Shown piece by piece: positions 24,754-33,304 of a DNA stretch of 64,000 nt (position 1 is the first letter of the stretch; each line of letters starts with the position of its first letter). Source of the DNA: Hippea jasoniae (GTDB taxonomy: Bacteria; Campylobacterota_A; Desulfurellia; Desulfurellales; Hippeaceae); the NCBI RefSeq assembly GCF_000744435.1, contig NZ_JQLX01000013.1, positions 170,613 through 234,612 of the forward strand, given 5' to 3'. The notes under the pieces were generated by a model that saw only the letters and a list, made by a program, of their open reading frames with translations, made no database searches and had not been told where the DNA came from. Both the position numbers and the translations under genes were made by a program.

Positions 24754-24766
24754 AATGGAGGTGCTT

Positions 24767-25861
24767 ATGCTTAAAAAAGCATTAATGGTTTTTCTGTTTG
24801 TTGCTTTTCTGTCGGTTAGTTGTTTTGCTAAGGATTTAAAGATCGGAGTATATCTCTCAGTAACAGGACCGGTTGCTGCATGGGGAAAATTGGAATGGGA
24901 GGGAATAAAAACAGCCCATGCTGTGAAGAGTTATGTTGGCAAAAGAAAGGTTATCCTAAGGCTTGAAGATGCTGCAAGTAGACCTGAAGTTGCCATAAAC
25001 GCCGTTGAAAAGCTTATCAGCCAGGGTATAAAGTTTACCATTGGACCTGTTACCACCACAAATGCTTTAGCTGCCCTACCAATTCTTGAAAAAGAGCATG
25101 TTGTGGATGTAATTCCCACTGCAAACGGAATGGGTCTTGTTAAAGGCAGACACTTTGCAACAAGGGTTTGTTTCAACAATGTTTTGCAGGCTAAAGTTAT
25201 GGCTGATTATATTATCGGTATCCACAAAAAAGGTGTTGTTATTGAGGATATCAGTCAGGATTATTCCGTTGATCTTGCCAAAAGATTTATAGATGATTTT
25301 AAGCATCTCAACGGCAGAATTGCAAAGGTATTTCCTGTTGAGTTTTCCCAAACAGATTTTACAGCTATAATTACAAAAATAAAGCAGCTAAACCCTGAGT
25401 TTATATATTTTTCTGGATACTATAATACTCTTGCCTTGTTTCTTAAACAGCTAAGGGATTTTGGTATAGATACACCTGTGTTTGCGGGTTCTGCTGCAAG
25501 CTCCTATGCACTGATAAAGATAGCCGGCAAATCCGCAGAAGGATTGATATTTACAGATGATTTTGATCCGCTAATTCCACAAAACGAACTTGCAAAGAAT
25601 TTTATCGAGGAGTTTAAGAGACGGTATAAAAGATTGCCAGATTCCCCTGAGGCTTTAGCTGCAGATGCATATATGCTGCTTATTTACGGTTTAGAAAAAG
25701 AGGGTGAAAATCCCAAAAAAGTGGCAAATCTGTTAAGAAATACAACTTTTTATGGCATAACAGGCAAGATAATAATAAAAGACGGCGAAGCAATAAGAAC
25801 AGTTGTTTTAAGGAAAGTTAAAGACGGCAAATTCATACCGGTAGCCATTTATCAACCATAA
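24767..25861 (+). CDS. Periplasmic ligand-binding protein of the branched-chain amino acid type (LivJ-like)
   Basis: About 364 residues. A signal peptide (LKKALMVFLFVAFLSVSCFA) is followed by a type I periplasmic-binding fold: KIGVYLSVTGPVAAWGKLEW, then FTIGPVTTTNALAALPILE and a C-terminal AADAYMLLIYGLEK. Members bind leucine-type amino acids, amides, urea or aromatic acids. No permease or ATPase genes are adjacent, so it may serve a distant transporter or act as a sensor. The start at 24767 is chosen because GGAGGTG precedes it; the upstream in-frame ATG lies inside that ribosome-binding site. Confidence 0.88.
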   Translation: MLKKALMVFLFVAFLSVSCFAKDLKIGVYLSVTGPVAAWGKLEWEGIKTAHAVKSYVGKRKVILRLEDAASRPEVAINAVEKLISQGIKFTIGPVTTTNALAALPILEKEHVVDVIPTANGMGLVKGRHFATRVCFNNVLQAKVMADYIIGIHKKGVVIEDISQDYSVDLAKRFIDDFKHLNGRIAKVFPVEFSQTDFTAIITKIKQLNPEFIYFSGYYNTLALFLKQLRDFGIDTPVFAGSAASSYALIKIAGKSAEGLIFTDDFDPLIPQNELAKNFIEEFKRRYKRLPDSPEALAADAYMLLIYGLEKEGENPKKVANLLRNTTFYGITGKIIIKDGEAIRTVVLRKVKDGKFIPVAIYQP

Positions 25862-25864
25862 AAA

Positions 25865-25893
25865 AAGGGGGGTAAAACCCCCTTGATTTTTTT
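25865..25893. terminator. Bidirectional terminator between the ligand-binding protein and carboxylase genes
   Basis: AAGGGGG and CCCCCTT arms around TAAAA, with A residues upstream and a run of seven T downstream. It lies between the two convergent stop codons (25861 and 25892). Confidence 0.85.
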
Positions 25894-26395
25894 ACTCAAC
25901 CGTTACAAGTTTTGCATCAGCTTCAATTGTGTCGTCTTTCTTTACGAAAACCTCTGTAACCTTACCAGCCTTGGGTGATTTGATCTCATTCTGCATCTTC
26001 ATTGCCTCAAGAATAATCAAAACATCACCCTCGTTAACCTCATCACCCTCACTAACTTTAACATCAATAATTCTACCCGGCATTTCGGATTTGATTGTGT
26101 AGGCACCTTCAAGACCGCCAGCGCCACCTCTTTTTTCAAGCATGCGTTTTTTAAGCTCATCCATTACTTCAATCTTAAACAGATCGCCTTCATTGTAAAC
26201 ATTATAAGTGCCATCTTTGTATTCAACATCAACCTCGTAGGATTTACCGTTGACAATCAATGAGTAAACAGTGTGTTCGGTTAACTGGGCATCAACTATA
26301 TAGGATTTGTCATCTATTACAACCTCGTATTTATCATTGCCCAGCTCTCTGACTCCCACTTTATATTCAACATTATCAAGCGTTGCTATATACAT
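25892..26395 (-). CDS. Biotin carboxyl carrier subunit of acyl-CoA carboxylase
   Basis: 167 residues. The C-terminal biotinyl domain contains LEAMKMQNEI with K133 as the biotin attachment site. The N-terminal 90 residues form the small BT-like domain seen before the carrier domain in propionyl-CoA carboxylase alpha chains (VVIDDKSYIVDAQLTEH, IVNGKSYEVDVEY). It carries CO2 between the biotin carboxylase and carboxyltransferase encoded by the two genes upstream. The operon order is transferase, biotin carboxylase, carrier. The gene ends at a shared bidirectional terminator. Confidence 0.92.
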   Translation of the reverse strand: MYIATLDNVEYKVGVRELGNDKYEVVIDDKSYIVDAQLTEHTVYSLIVNGKSYEVDVEYKDGTYNVYNEGDLFKIEVMDELKKRMLEKRGGAGGLEGAYTIKSEMPGRIIDVKVSEGDEVNEGDVLIILEAMKMQNEIKSPKAGKVTEVFVKKDDTIEADAKLVTVE

Positions 26396-26409
26396 ACCAC
26401 CACCCCTTT

Positions 26410-27969
26410 CTAATCAACAGAAATTTTATAGATATTACCGAAGCTAACACCAAACACAGATGCCTTTCTGCCAGCCTCTTTCCATGGGCTTCCATATCCA
26501 CATGTTTCACTGAATCTAATAAACTGCTGCTGCAGTTCTTTTTCTCTGAGATATTCCTTAATCGCAGCAGCTGCGATCGCCACTTCAGTTGAGCCTTCTC
26601 TTTTTTGAGGCTCAGCCAGTACCTCTTTATCAATGAAATCTGTACTTATGTTGCCTTTGATAAAGTTTTCGTTTCTTAAAACCTTTTGATGGAACGGGAT
26701 TGTTGTTTTTATGCCTTTGACAACAAATTCGCTTAATGCGCGCTTCATTCTTGCTATGGCGTTTTCCCTATCTACATCCCAGACAAGGAGTTTTGCAACC
26801 ATAGGATCGTAAAACATGGGAACTTCGCCACGAGAATAAACGCCACTATCCACTCTAACACCTGGACCGCCTGGCATTCTTAAGCCTGTAATCATTCCGG
26901 GTGATGGCATAAAATTGTTATCAGGATCTTCTGCATAGATTCTGCATTCAATAGCATGGCCTGTTTGTTTTATATCTTCCTGTTTAAATGGTATAGGCTT
27001 ACCTTCAGCTATCTCTATCTGTAATTTAACGATGTCAATACCAGTTACAAGCTCTGTTACAGGATGCTCAACCTGAAGTCTTGTATTAACCTCAAGGAAG
27101 TAGAAGTTCATATCCTTATCAACCAGAAATTCAACTGTGCCAACACTGTCGTAATCTGCTGCAGCAACTGCTTTTATTGCAGCCTCACCCATTTTATGTC
27201 TGACTTCGTCGTTTATAGCCATTGATGGAGATTCTTCTATTACCTTCTGGTGTCTTCTTTGAATGGAACACTCCCTCTCAAATAGATGAATGGCGTTGCC
27301 GTGTTTATCCCTTGCTATCTGAATTTCAACATGCCTGGGCTTTTCTATGGCTTTTTCAATATACATTCTATCATCGCCAAATGCGTTTAAAGCCTCGCCC
27401 TTTGCAAGGTCATATACCTCTTTGAATTCCTCAGGTGACCTTATAAGCCTCATACCTTTGCCGCCACCACCGGCAGAGGCCTTAAACATGATAGGATAGC
27501 CCACTTCTTCTGCTACTTTCAATGCATGCTCAAGGCTTTCAACAGGGTCTTTTGTTCCAGGAACTACAGGAACACCGGCCTCAATCATTCTCTGTCTTGC
27601 CCTTGTCTTGTCGCCAAGAATGTACATCGACTCGGTGTTTGGACCGATAAATGTTATACCAGCTTCCTCGCATGCTTTAACAAACTCAGAGTTTTCAGCT
27701 AAAAATCCATAACCCGGGTGCACTGCATCACATCCTGCCTTAACACCCACCTCAACGATTTTATCTATTCTTAGATAAGACTCTGCAGCAGGAGAAGGAC
27801 CTATATAATAAGCTTCATCCGCATATCTAACATGCAAAGCATTTCTATCTGCATCAGAATATACAGCTACAGTCTGGATACCCATCTTTCTGCAGGCACG
27901 GGCAACTCTAATTGCTATCTCACCTCTGTTGGCTATTAAAACCTTTTTAAATTCTTTATACTGTGCCAT
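26410..27969 (-). CDS. Biotin carboxylase subunit of acetyl/propionyl-CoA carboxylase
   Basis: 519 residues: a full ATP-grasp biotin carboxylase ([19 protein letters not shown] at the start, [17 protein letters not shown] loop, [16 protein letters not shown] active-site segment, ECRIYAEDP) followed by about 60 extra residues beyond the usual 450. It carboxylates biotin on the carrier subunit using ATP and bicarbonate. It lies 14 bases upstream of the carrier gene and 15 bases downstream of the transferase gene. The ATPase is generic across acetyl-, propionyl- and pyruvate carboxylases; the partner transferase points to propionyl- or acetyl-CoA. Confidence 0.93.
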   Translation of the reverse strand: MAQYKEFKKVLIANRGEIAIRVARACRKMGIQTVAVYSDADRNALHVRYADEAYYIGPSPAAESYLRIDKIVEVGVKAGCDAVHPGYGFLAENSEFVKACEEAGITFIGPNTESMYILGDKTRARQRMIEAGVPVVPGTKDPVESLEHALKVAEEVGYPIMFKASAGGGGKGMRLIRSPEEFKEVYDLAKGEALNAFGDDRMYIEKAIEKPRHVEIQIARDKHGNAIHLFERECSIQRRHQKVIEESPSMAINDEVRHKMGEAAIKAVAAADYDSVGTVEFLVDKDMNFYFLEVNTRLQVEHPVTELVTGIDIVKLQIEIAEGKPIPFKQEDIKQTGHAIECRIYAEDPDNNFMPSPGMITGLRMPGGPGVRVDSGVYSRGEVPMFYDPMVAKLLVWDVDRENAIARMKRALSEFVVKGIKTTIPFHQKVLRNENFIKGNISTDFIDKEVLAEPQKREGSTEVAIAAAAIKEYLREKELQQQFIRFSETCGYGSPWKEAGRKASVFGVSFGNIYKISVD

Positions 27970-27984
27970 TTATGACCTCCCTTC

Positions 27985-29529
27985 CTATAGAGGAATATTT
28001 CCATGTTTCTTTGGTGGATTGGATTCCCTCTTGTTCTTTGTCATCTCCAAAGCCTGAATTATCTTTAACCTTGTATCGGCAGGGTCGATAATTTCATCTA
28101 TATATCCAAGACCTGCAGCAACATAAGGATTGGCAAATTTTTCTCTATACATCTTTACAAGCTCGGCCTTTTTCTCTACGGGATTTTCAGCTTTTGCGAG
28201 TTCTCTTCTGTATAGAATATTAACCGCACCATCAGGACCCATAACTGCAATCTCTGCAATCGGATATGCGTAATTCACATCTGCTCTAAAGTGCTTTGAA
28301 GCCATAACATCGTATGCTCCACCATATGCTTTTCTTACGATTAATGTAATTTTGGGAACAGTTGCTTCAGCGTATGCATAAAGCAGCTTAGCACCATGAA
28401 TAATAACGCCGTTGTGCTCCTGTGCAACGCCTGGCATGTATCCTGGTTGATCCTCAAAAGTGACAATAGGAATATTAAATGCATCGCAGAATCTGATAAA
28501 CCTTGCGGCTTTAATTGCTGCTTTGTAATCAAGTGCACCTGCAAAGAATTGTGGCTGGTTGGCTATAATACCTACACTTCTTCCACCAAATCTTGCAAAG
28601 CCAACCACCATATTCTTTGCATAGTTTTCCTGTACTTCAAAGAAATATCCATCATCCACAACCTTTTTAATCAAATCTTTCATATTGTAGGGTTTGTTTG
28701 GATCTGCTGGCACAAGGTCATAAATAGATTCATCTCTTCTGTTTGGTGGATCATCTGTTGGTTTAAATGGCGGATCCTCCATGTTGTTTTGAGGTATAAA
28801 CTGCAATAACTCTCTAACAAGCATTAAAGCGTCTTCATCGTTTTCTGCAGCAAAGTGAGCTACCTGTGTTTTTGTTGTGTGAACATCTGCGCCACCCAAA
28901 TCCTCTTTGGTTATCTTCTCACCTGTAACGGCTTCGATTACATCAGGTCCTGTAATAAACATGAAGCTTGTATTTTTAACCATTATTGTAAAATCTGTCA
29001 CTGCTGGAGAGTAAACCGCACCACCTGCAGTTGGACCCATGATTACAGAAATTTGAGGAATTACGCCTGAAAACATAACATTTCTTAAGAAGATATCGGC
29101 ATAGCCTGCCAATGATTCTACGCCTTCCTGAATCCTTGCACCACCGGAATCATTCAAGCCAATAACAGGAGCACCGTTTTTTGCGGCCAGATCCATAATC
29201 TTGCAGATCTTTTTTGCATGGGCTCCAGAAAGCGAACCACCAAAAACGGTAAAGTCCTGACTGAAAACAAATACCAATCGTCCATCGATCGTTCCATATC
29301 CTGTAACAACACTATCGCCAAGGATTTTCTGCTTCTCCATTCCAAAATCAGTACACCTGTGTACAACAAACTTATCCAATTCAACAAAGCTGCCCTCATC
29401 AAGTAGCAATTTAATGCGTTCTCTGGCGGTTAGTTTTCCCTGGGCATGCTGTTTTTCAATACGCTCCAGTCCACCGCCTAATTCAGCCTGCTCTTCAAGT
29501 TTTTTGAGTTCCTCAAGTCTCTCACGCAT
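27985..29529 (-). CDS. Carboxyltransferase subunit of propionyl-CoA/acetyl-CoA carboxylase (PccB-like)
   Basis: 514 residues, usual PccB length. [55 protein letters not shown] and [12 protein letters not shown] are the acyl-CoA carboxyltransferase motifs. It moves the carboxyl group from biotin to propionyl-CoA (or acetyl-CoA), giving methylmalonyl-CoA (or malonyl-CoA). A decarboxylase sodium pump is less likely because no membrane beta subunit is present. It is the first gene of the operon, with AGGAGG 8 bases before the ATG and a strong promoter about 35 bases upstream. Confidence 0.92.
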   Translation of the reverse strand: MRERLEELKKLEEQAELGGGLERIEKQHAQGKLTARERIKLLLDEGSFVELDKFVVHRCTDFGMEKQKILGDSVVTGYGTIDGRLVFVFSQDFTVFGGSLSGAHAKKICKIMDLAAKNGAPVIGLNDSGGARIQEGVESLAGYADIFLRNVMFSGVIPQISVIMGPTAGGAVYSPAVTDFTIMVKNTSFMFITGPDVIEAVTGEKITKEDLGGADVHTTKTQVAHFAAENDEDALMLVRELLQFIPQNNMEDPPFKPTDDPPNRRDESIYDLVPADPNKPYNMKDLIKKVVDDGYFFEVQENYAKNMVVGFARFGGRSVGIIANQPQFFAGALDYKAAIKAARFIRFCDAFNIPIVTFEDQPGYMPGVAQEHNGVIIHGAKLLYAYAEATVPKITLIVRKAYGGAYDVMASKHFRADVNYAYPIAEIAVMGPDGAVNILYRRELAKAENPVEKKAELVKMYREKFANPYVAAGLGYIDEIIDPADTRLKIIQALEMTKNKRESNPPKKHGNIPL

Positions 29530-29563
29530 CTGTTAAACCTCCTATATGACTATTTTCAACCAC

Positions 29564-29592
29564 AATATATCTTAATCAAGCCAAAGTGTCAA
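29564..29592 (-). promoter_or_regulatory. Strong sigma-70 type promoter for the acyl-CoA carboxylase operon
   Basis: On the minus strand, TTGACA (29592-29587), 17-base spacer, TATATT (29569-29564). The -35 is perfect and the -10 matches five of six. The start site would be about 29557, some 28 bases before the ATG. Confidence 0.7.
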
Positions 29593-29602
29593 TAAACTTT
29601 TT

Positions 29603-29618
29603 TATCAATAGTTTGATA
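29603..29618. promoter_or_regulatory. Palindromic probable operator between divergent promoters
   Basis: TATCAATAGTTTGATA has perfect 6-base arms around TAGT. It sits midway between two outward-facing TTGACA elements, which themselves form the outer arms (AGTGTCAA 29585-29592 / TTGACACT 29622-29629). A regulator bound here could act on both transcription directions. Confidence 0.5.
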
Positions 29619-29621
29619 ATT

Positions 29622-29650
29622 TTGACACTATTTCTATATATTGGTACAAA
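29622..29650 (+). promoter_or_regulatory. Sigma-70 type promoter for the phosphomutase-mqnE-mqnC operon
   Basis: TTGACA (29622-29627), 17-base spacer, TACAAA (29645-29650). The leader to the gene at 29790 would be about 130 bases; no other element was seen in it. Confidence 0.45.
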
Positions 29651-29789
29651 TGAAAGAAATTTTTTAATAAGATTTAACATTGATTGTTTATAAAACTAAG
29701 GCAACTAAAAGAATGCAAAATTTCGCTTTTTTAATATTTGAAAATTCTATTACTATTTTTGTATAGTTTAGCAAAAAAAGGAGATTGAA

Positions 29790-31178
29790 ATGGACAGGTC
29801 GGTTTTTAGAGAATACGACATAAGGGGCATCTGGCAGAAAAATATCGATGAGGGGTTTAGTTTTAAGTTAGGAAAAGCCTTTGGTATCTATCTAAAGCAA
29901 AAGGGGTTTTTAAAAAAAAGGGTAAGTGTTGGCTATGATGCAAGGTTATCTTCAGCTGAAATATTTAAAGCTGTTGCTATAGGCCTAAACAGTGAAGGTA
30001 TTGAGGTTCTGGATCTTGGTTTGATTCCCACACCTATAAGCTATTTTTCTCTATTTCAACTTGATATTGACGGAAGCATAATGATTACAGCATCCCATAA
30101 TCCCAAGCAGTACAACGGATTTAAATTATCGGCAGGAAAGGATACGCTATTTGGGGCTCAGATCCTTGAAATAGCCGATATTATGGAAAACATAACCCAA
30201 ACTCTCGATGATTCAGAATTAGATATAGAAAAAGTTGATATTTTGAAGTACTACAGGGATTATTTAGCTAAGCAGTTTGGATATTTAAAAGATTTTGCCT
30301 ATAAGCCGCGTTTTGCCATAGATGGAGGCAACGGTTCTGCTGGTTTTGTGGGCTATGATGTATTCAAAGATCTTGGTTTTGAGCCTATAGGTTTATTTAT
30401 CCAGCCGGATGGGAATTTTCCCAATCATCACCCAGATCCTACAGTGGAGGAAAATCTTTTAGATCTAAAAAAAGCCATCAAGAACAACAATCTTGATTTT
30501 GGCATAGGTTACGATGGTGATGGCGATAGAATTGGGGTTGTATTGAGGGATGGATCGATTCTGTGGGGTGATCAGCTTTTACTTCTGTTTGCTGAATATA
30601 TTTTAAAAGAAAAGAAAGACGCAGTATTTGTTGCAGATGTAAAATGCTCAGATGTTATTTTCAAAAGGATCGAGCAGCTTGGGGGCAAAATAGTGATGTA
30701 TAAAACAGGGCATTCGCTCATAAAAAGCAAGATGAAACAGCTAAAAGCAGACCTTGCCGGTGAGATGAGCGGACATATCTTTTTTGCGCATAGGTACTTT
30801 GGATATGATGATGCTATTTATGTTTCATTAAGACTTGTTGAGATAGCAACAAAGTTTAAATTAGACCTTCTTGATTGGAAAAAAAATCTACCGGAGGTTT
30901 TCAATACACCAGAGATTCGCATAGACTGCCCTGAAGATAAAAAGCAAAGCGTAATAGAAAGATTTAAAAAAATTCTAAGTAGTGAAGAGTTATTTGATAT
31001 TGAAAACATTATCGATATCGACGGTGTTAGATTCCACACAAAGCAGGGATGGGGACTTGTCAGGGCAAGCAATACACAGCCTGTCCTTGTTTTGCGTTTT
31101 GAGGCTCAAAGTAAAGATGCCTTGGATGATTTAGAAGAAAAAACATTGAAGATAATCGGAGAGCTGATAAATGAATGA
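29790..31178 (+). CDS. Phosphomannomutase/phosphoglucomutase
   Basis: 462 residues of the alpha-D-phosphohexomutase family (AlgC/ManB type). It starts VFREYDIRGIWQKNID, has the phosphoserine loop TASHNPKQYNGFK, the metal-binding loop YDGDGDRIG, the sugar-binding GEMSGHIFF and the C-terminal phosphate-binding RASNTQPVLVLRFE. It interconverts hexose 1- and 6-phosphates for cell-surface sugar synthesis. AAAGGAG precedes the ATG. It overlaps mqnE by 8 bases, so it is transcribed with the menaquinone genes despite the unrelated pathway. Confidence 0.93.
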   Translation: MDRSVFREYDIRGIWQKNIDEGFSFKLGKAFGIYLKQKGFLKKRVSVGYDARLSSAEIFKAVAIGLNSEGIEVLDLGLIPTPISYFSLFQLDIDGSIMITASHNPKQYNGFKLSAGKDTLFGAQILEIADIMENITQTLDDSELDIEKVDILKYYRDYLAKQFGYLKDFAYKPRFAIDGGNGSAGFVGYDVFKDLGFEPIGLFIQPDGNFPNHHPDPTVEENLLDLKKAIKNNNLDFGIGYDGDGDRIGVVLRDGSILWGDQLLLLFAEYILKEKKDAVFVADVKCSDVIFKRIEQLGGKIVMYKTGHSLIKSKMKQLKADLAGEMSGHIFFAHRYFGYDDAIYVSLRLVEIATKFKLDLLDWKKNLPEVFNTPEIRIDCPEDKKQSVIERFKKILSSEELFDIENIIDIDGVRFHTKQGWGLVRASNTQPVLVLRFEAQSKDALDDLEEKTLKIIGELINE

Positions 31179-32244
31179 AATATGGGAAAAATTAAAAAGC
31201 AACGAGCGACTCAATATAAATGATGCTAAGAAGATTTTGGCAAGTGATGATTTAATTGAGATAGGCAGGCTATCGCGTTGGTTAAAGTTAAAAAAAAGCG
31301 GCAAAAAGGTATATTTTGTATTTAATAAACATATCAACTACACAAACCTCTGCGTTTCAAAATGCAAATTCTGTGCTTTTTATAGAAACGGTTTTGAAGA
31401 GGATGCATATACTATGGAGGTTGAGGAGATTATAGATGAATTAAAGCAGCTGCCTGAAGATGTAAAAGAGGTTCACATTGTTGGGGGTTTGCATCCCACA
31501 AAACCGTTTTCATACTATGTTGATATGATTAGCTCAATCAGAAAAAACTTTCCTTCCATAAACATCAAGGCCTTTACGGCGGTGGAGATTGATTATTTTT
31601 CAAAAATCAGCGGTTTAAGCTATAAGGAAGTGTTAAAAACACTCAAAGATGCAGGGCTTGATTCGATGCCCGGAGGAGGTGCAGAGGTTTTCTCTGAAAG
31701 GGTAAGAAAAAAACTCTATCCCAATAAAATTCCTTTTGAAAAGTGGGCTTCAGTCCATGCAACAGCCCATAAACTCAACATTCCGACAAACGCTACGCTT
31801 CTTTTTGGTCATATTGAGACAGACGATGAAATTATAGACCATCTGTTTAAACTCAGAAGGCTTCAGGATGAACACCCCGGTTTTTTGTGTTTTATACCGT
31901 TGAGCTTTCATCCTGCAAATACGCCACTTAAAGGTAAGATTGAAAAGGTTGATGCCGTTAGAGAACTTAAGGTTTTGGCTTTATCAAGGTTAATTCTTGA
32001 TAACTTTCCACATATAAAAGCCTACTGGGTAATGCTTTCGCCAAAGATAGGTCAGATCGGCCTACATTTTGGTGCTGATGATATTGACGGAACGATTATA
32101 AAAGAGAGGGTAACCCATGCAGCAGGTGCTCAAAGTCCTCTTGGTATGGAAAGAGACAATATTATCCATCTTATAAAAAACGCTGGCTTTATACCTGTTG
32201 AAAGAGATGCTCTCTACAACGAGATAGAGGTTTACGATGATTGA
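31171..32244 (+). CDS. mqnE: Aminodeoxyfutalosine synthase, radical SAM
   Basis: 357 residues. The radical SAM cluster motif C-x3-C-x2-C is in NLCVSKCKFCAF. HIVGGLHPTKPFSYY, AFTAVEIDYF, SMPGGGAEVF and LFGHIET match MqnE, which adds the SAM adenosyl group to chorismate-derived 3-enolpyruvylbenzoate in the futalosine route to menaquinone. It is distinguished from the next gene (MqnC) by the GLHPTKPF and FIPLSFHPANTPL segments. It overlaps the neighbouring genes by 8 bases on each side. Confidence 0.92.
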   Translation: MNEIWEKLKSNERLNINDAKKILASDDLIEIGRLSRWLKLKKSGKKVYFVFNKHINYTNLCVSKCKFCAFYRNGFEEDAYTMEVEEIIDELKQLPEDVKEVHIVGGLHPTKPFSYYVDMISSIRKNFPSINIKAFTAVEIDYFSKISGLSYKEVLKTLKDAGLDSMPGGGAEVFSERVRKKLYPNKIPFEKWASVHATAHKLNIPTNATLLFGHIETDDEIIDHLFKLRRLQDEHPGFLCFIPLSFHPANTPLKGKIEKVDAVRELKVLALSRLILDNFPHIKAYWVMLSPKIGQIGLHFGADDIDGTIIKERVTHAAGAQSPLGMERDNIIHLIKNAGFIPVERDALYNEIEVYDD

Positions 32245-33304
32245 TAAGATTTATAAAAAAATAGAAAACGGCGAAAGAATAAATAAAAAAGAGGGTGTTG
32301 CACTTTTAAAAGAGGGTGATTTTTTAGAGCTTGGCAGGCTTGCAAACATTATACGGTTTAGAAAGCATCCTCAAAGGGTTGTTACATTTATACTTGATAC
32401 CAATATCAACTATACGAATATCTGCTATGTTGGATGTAGCTTTTGTGCCTTTTTTAGAAAAAAAACCGATAAAGATGCATATACTTTATCGATTAATGAC
32501 CTGATTGAAAAAATAAAAGAGGCTAACAAAAAAGGTGTTACTACTGCTCTCATTCAGGGAGGGCTGAATCCTGAAATTCCTTACAGCTATTATATAGATC
32601 TGGTAAGAGAGCTTTCAAAATTTTCTGTGCATGTGCATGCCTTTTCTCCGCCTGAAATAGACCTAATGTGCAAGATTTCATCAAAAAGCGTTGATGAGGT
32701 GTTTGAGGATTTAAAAAAAGCTGGACTGACAACAATGCCTGGCGGTGGAGCTGAAATTTTATCAGAAAGGGTAAGAAAAATTATTTCGCCGAAAAAAATT
32801 TCGACAAAAAGGTGGCTTGAGATTATGGAAAAAGCCCACAGGCACGGTATAAAAACAACGGCAACAATGATGTTTGGTCATATTGAAACAGATGAGGATA
32901 TAGTTGAACATCTTGAGCATATCAGGAGCCTGCAGGATAAAACAAAAGGGTTTAGTGCCTTTATCTGCTGGGATTTTAAACATGAAAACAACGAATTGGG
33001 CAAAAGGGTAAAAAGAAAGGTAACCGCTATTGATTATTTGAGGCTTGTTACCTTTAGCCGCATATATCTGGATAATTTTGACAATATTCAGGCAAGCTGG
33101 GCAAGTCAGGGAAAGGATACCGGTGAGGTAGCACTTCATTTTGGTGCAAACGATATGGGTAGCATGCTGATTGAGGAAAATGTTATGAGACAGGCAGGAT
33201 TCAGGGTAAAAGCAGGAATTGATGAAATAGCTTCTTTGATTAAAAAAGCAGGTTTTAAACCTGCATTGAGAACAACAGACTACAGGATAATTAAATACCT
33301 TTAA
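32237..33304 (+). CDS. mqnC: Dehypoxanthine futalosine cyclase, radical SAM
   Basis: 355 residues with the cluster motif NICYVGCSFCAFFR (C-x3-C-x2-C). LIQGGLNPEIPYSYY, HAFSPPEIDLM, TMPGGGAEIL and TATMMFGHIET are the MqnC pattern. The enzyme cyclises dehypoxanthinyl futalosine in menaquinone synthesis. It is a paralogue of the mqnE product upstream, and the tandem pair shows that the organism uses the futalosine pathway. The stop TAA overlaps the stop of the convergent diguanylate cyclase gene: the two share the four bases TTAA at 33301-33304. Confidence 0.93.
   Translation: MIDKIYKKIENGERINKKEGVALLKEGDFLELGRLANIIRFRKHPQRVVTFILDTNINYTNICYVGCSFCAFFRKKTDKDAYTLSINDLIEKIKEANKKGVTTALIQGGLNPEIPYSYYIDLVRELSKFSVHVHAFSPPEIDLMCKISSKSVDEVFEDLKKAGLTTMPGGGAEILSERVRKIISPKKISTKRWLEIMEKAHRHGIKTTATMMFGHIETDEDIVEHLEHIRSLQDKTKGFSAFICWDFKHENNELGKRVKRKVTAIDYLRLVTFSRIYLDNFDNIQASWASQGKDTGEVALHFGANDMGSMLIEENVMRQAGFRVKAGIDEIASLIKKAGFKPALRTTDYRIIKYL

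Noticed and set aside
29603..29618. TATCAATAGTTTGATA as an FNR box
   Set aside because: FNR sites read TTGAT-N4-ATCAA; here the half-sites face the other way (ATCAA-N4-TTGAT), so it is a different palindrome.
29530..29789. Small RNA or riboswitch in the 260-base divergent gap
   Set aside because: Beyond the two promoters and the nested inverted repeats the stretch is AT-rich with no conserved riboswitch-like core that could be recognised.
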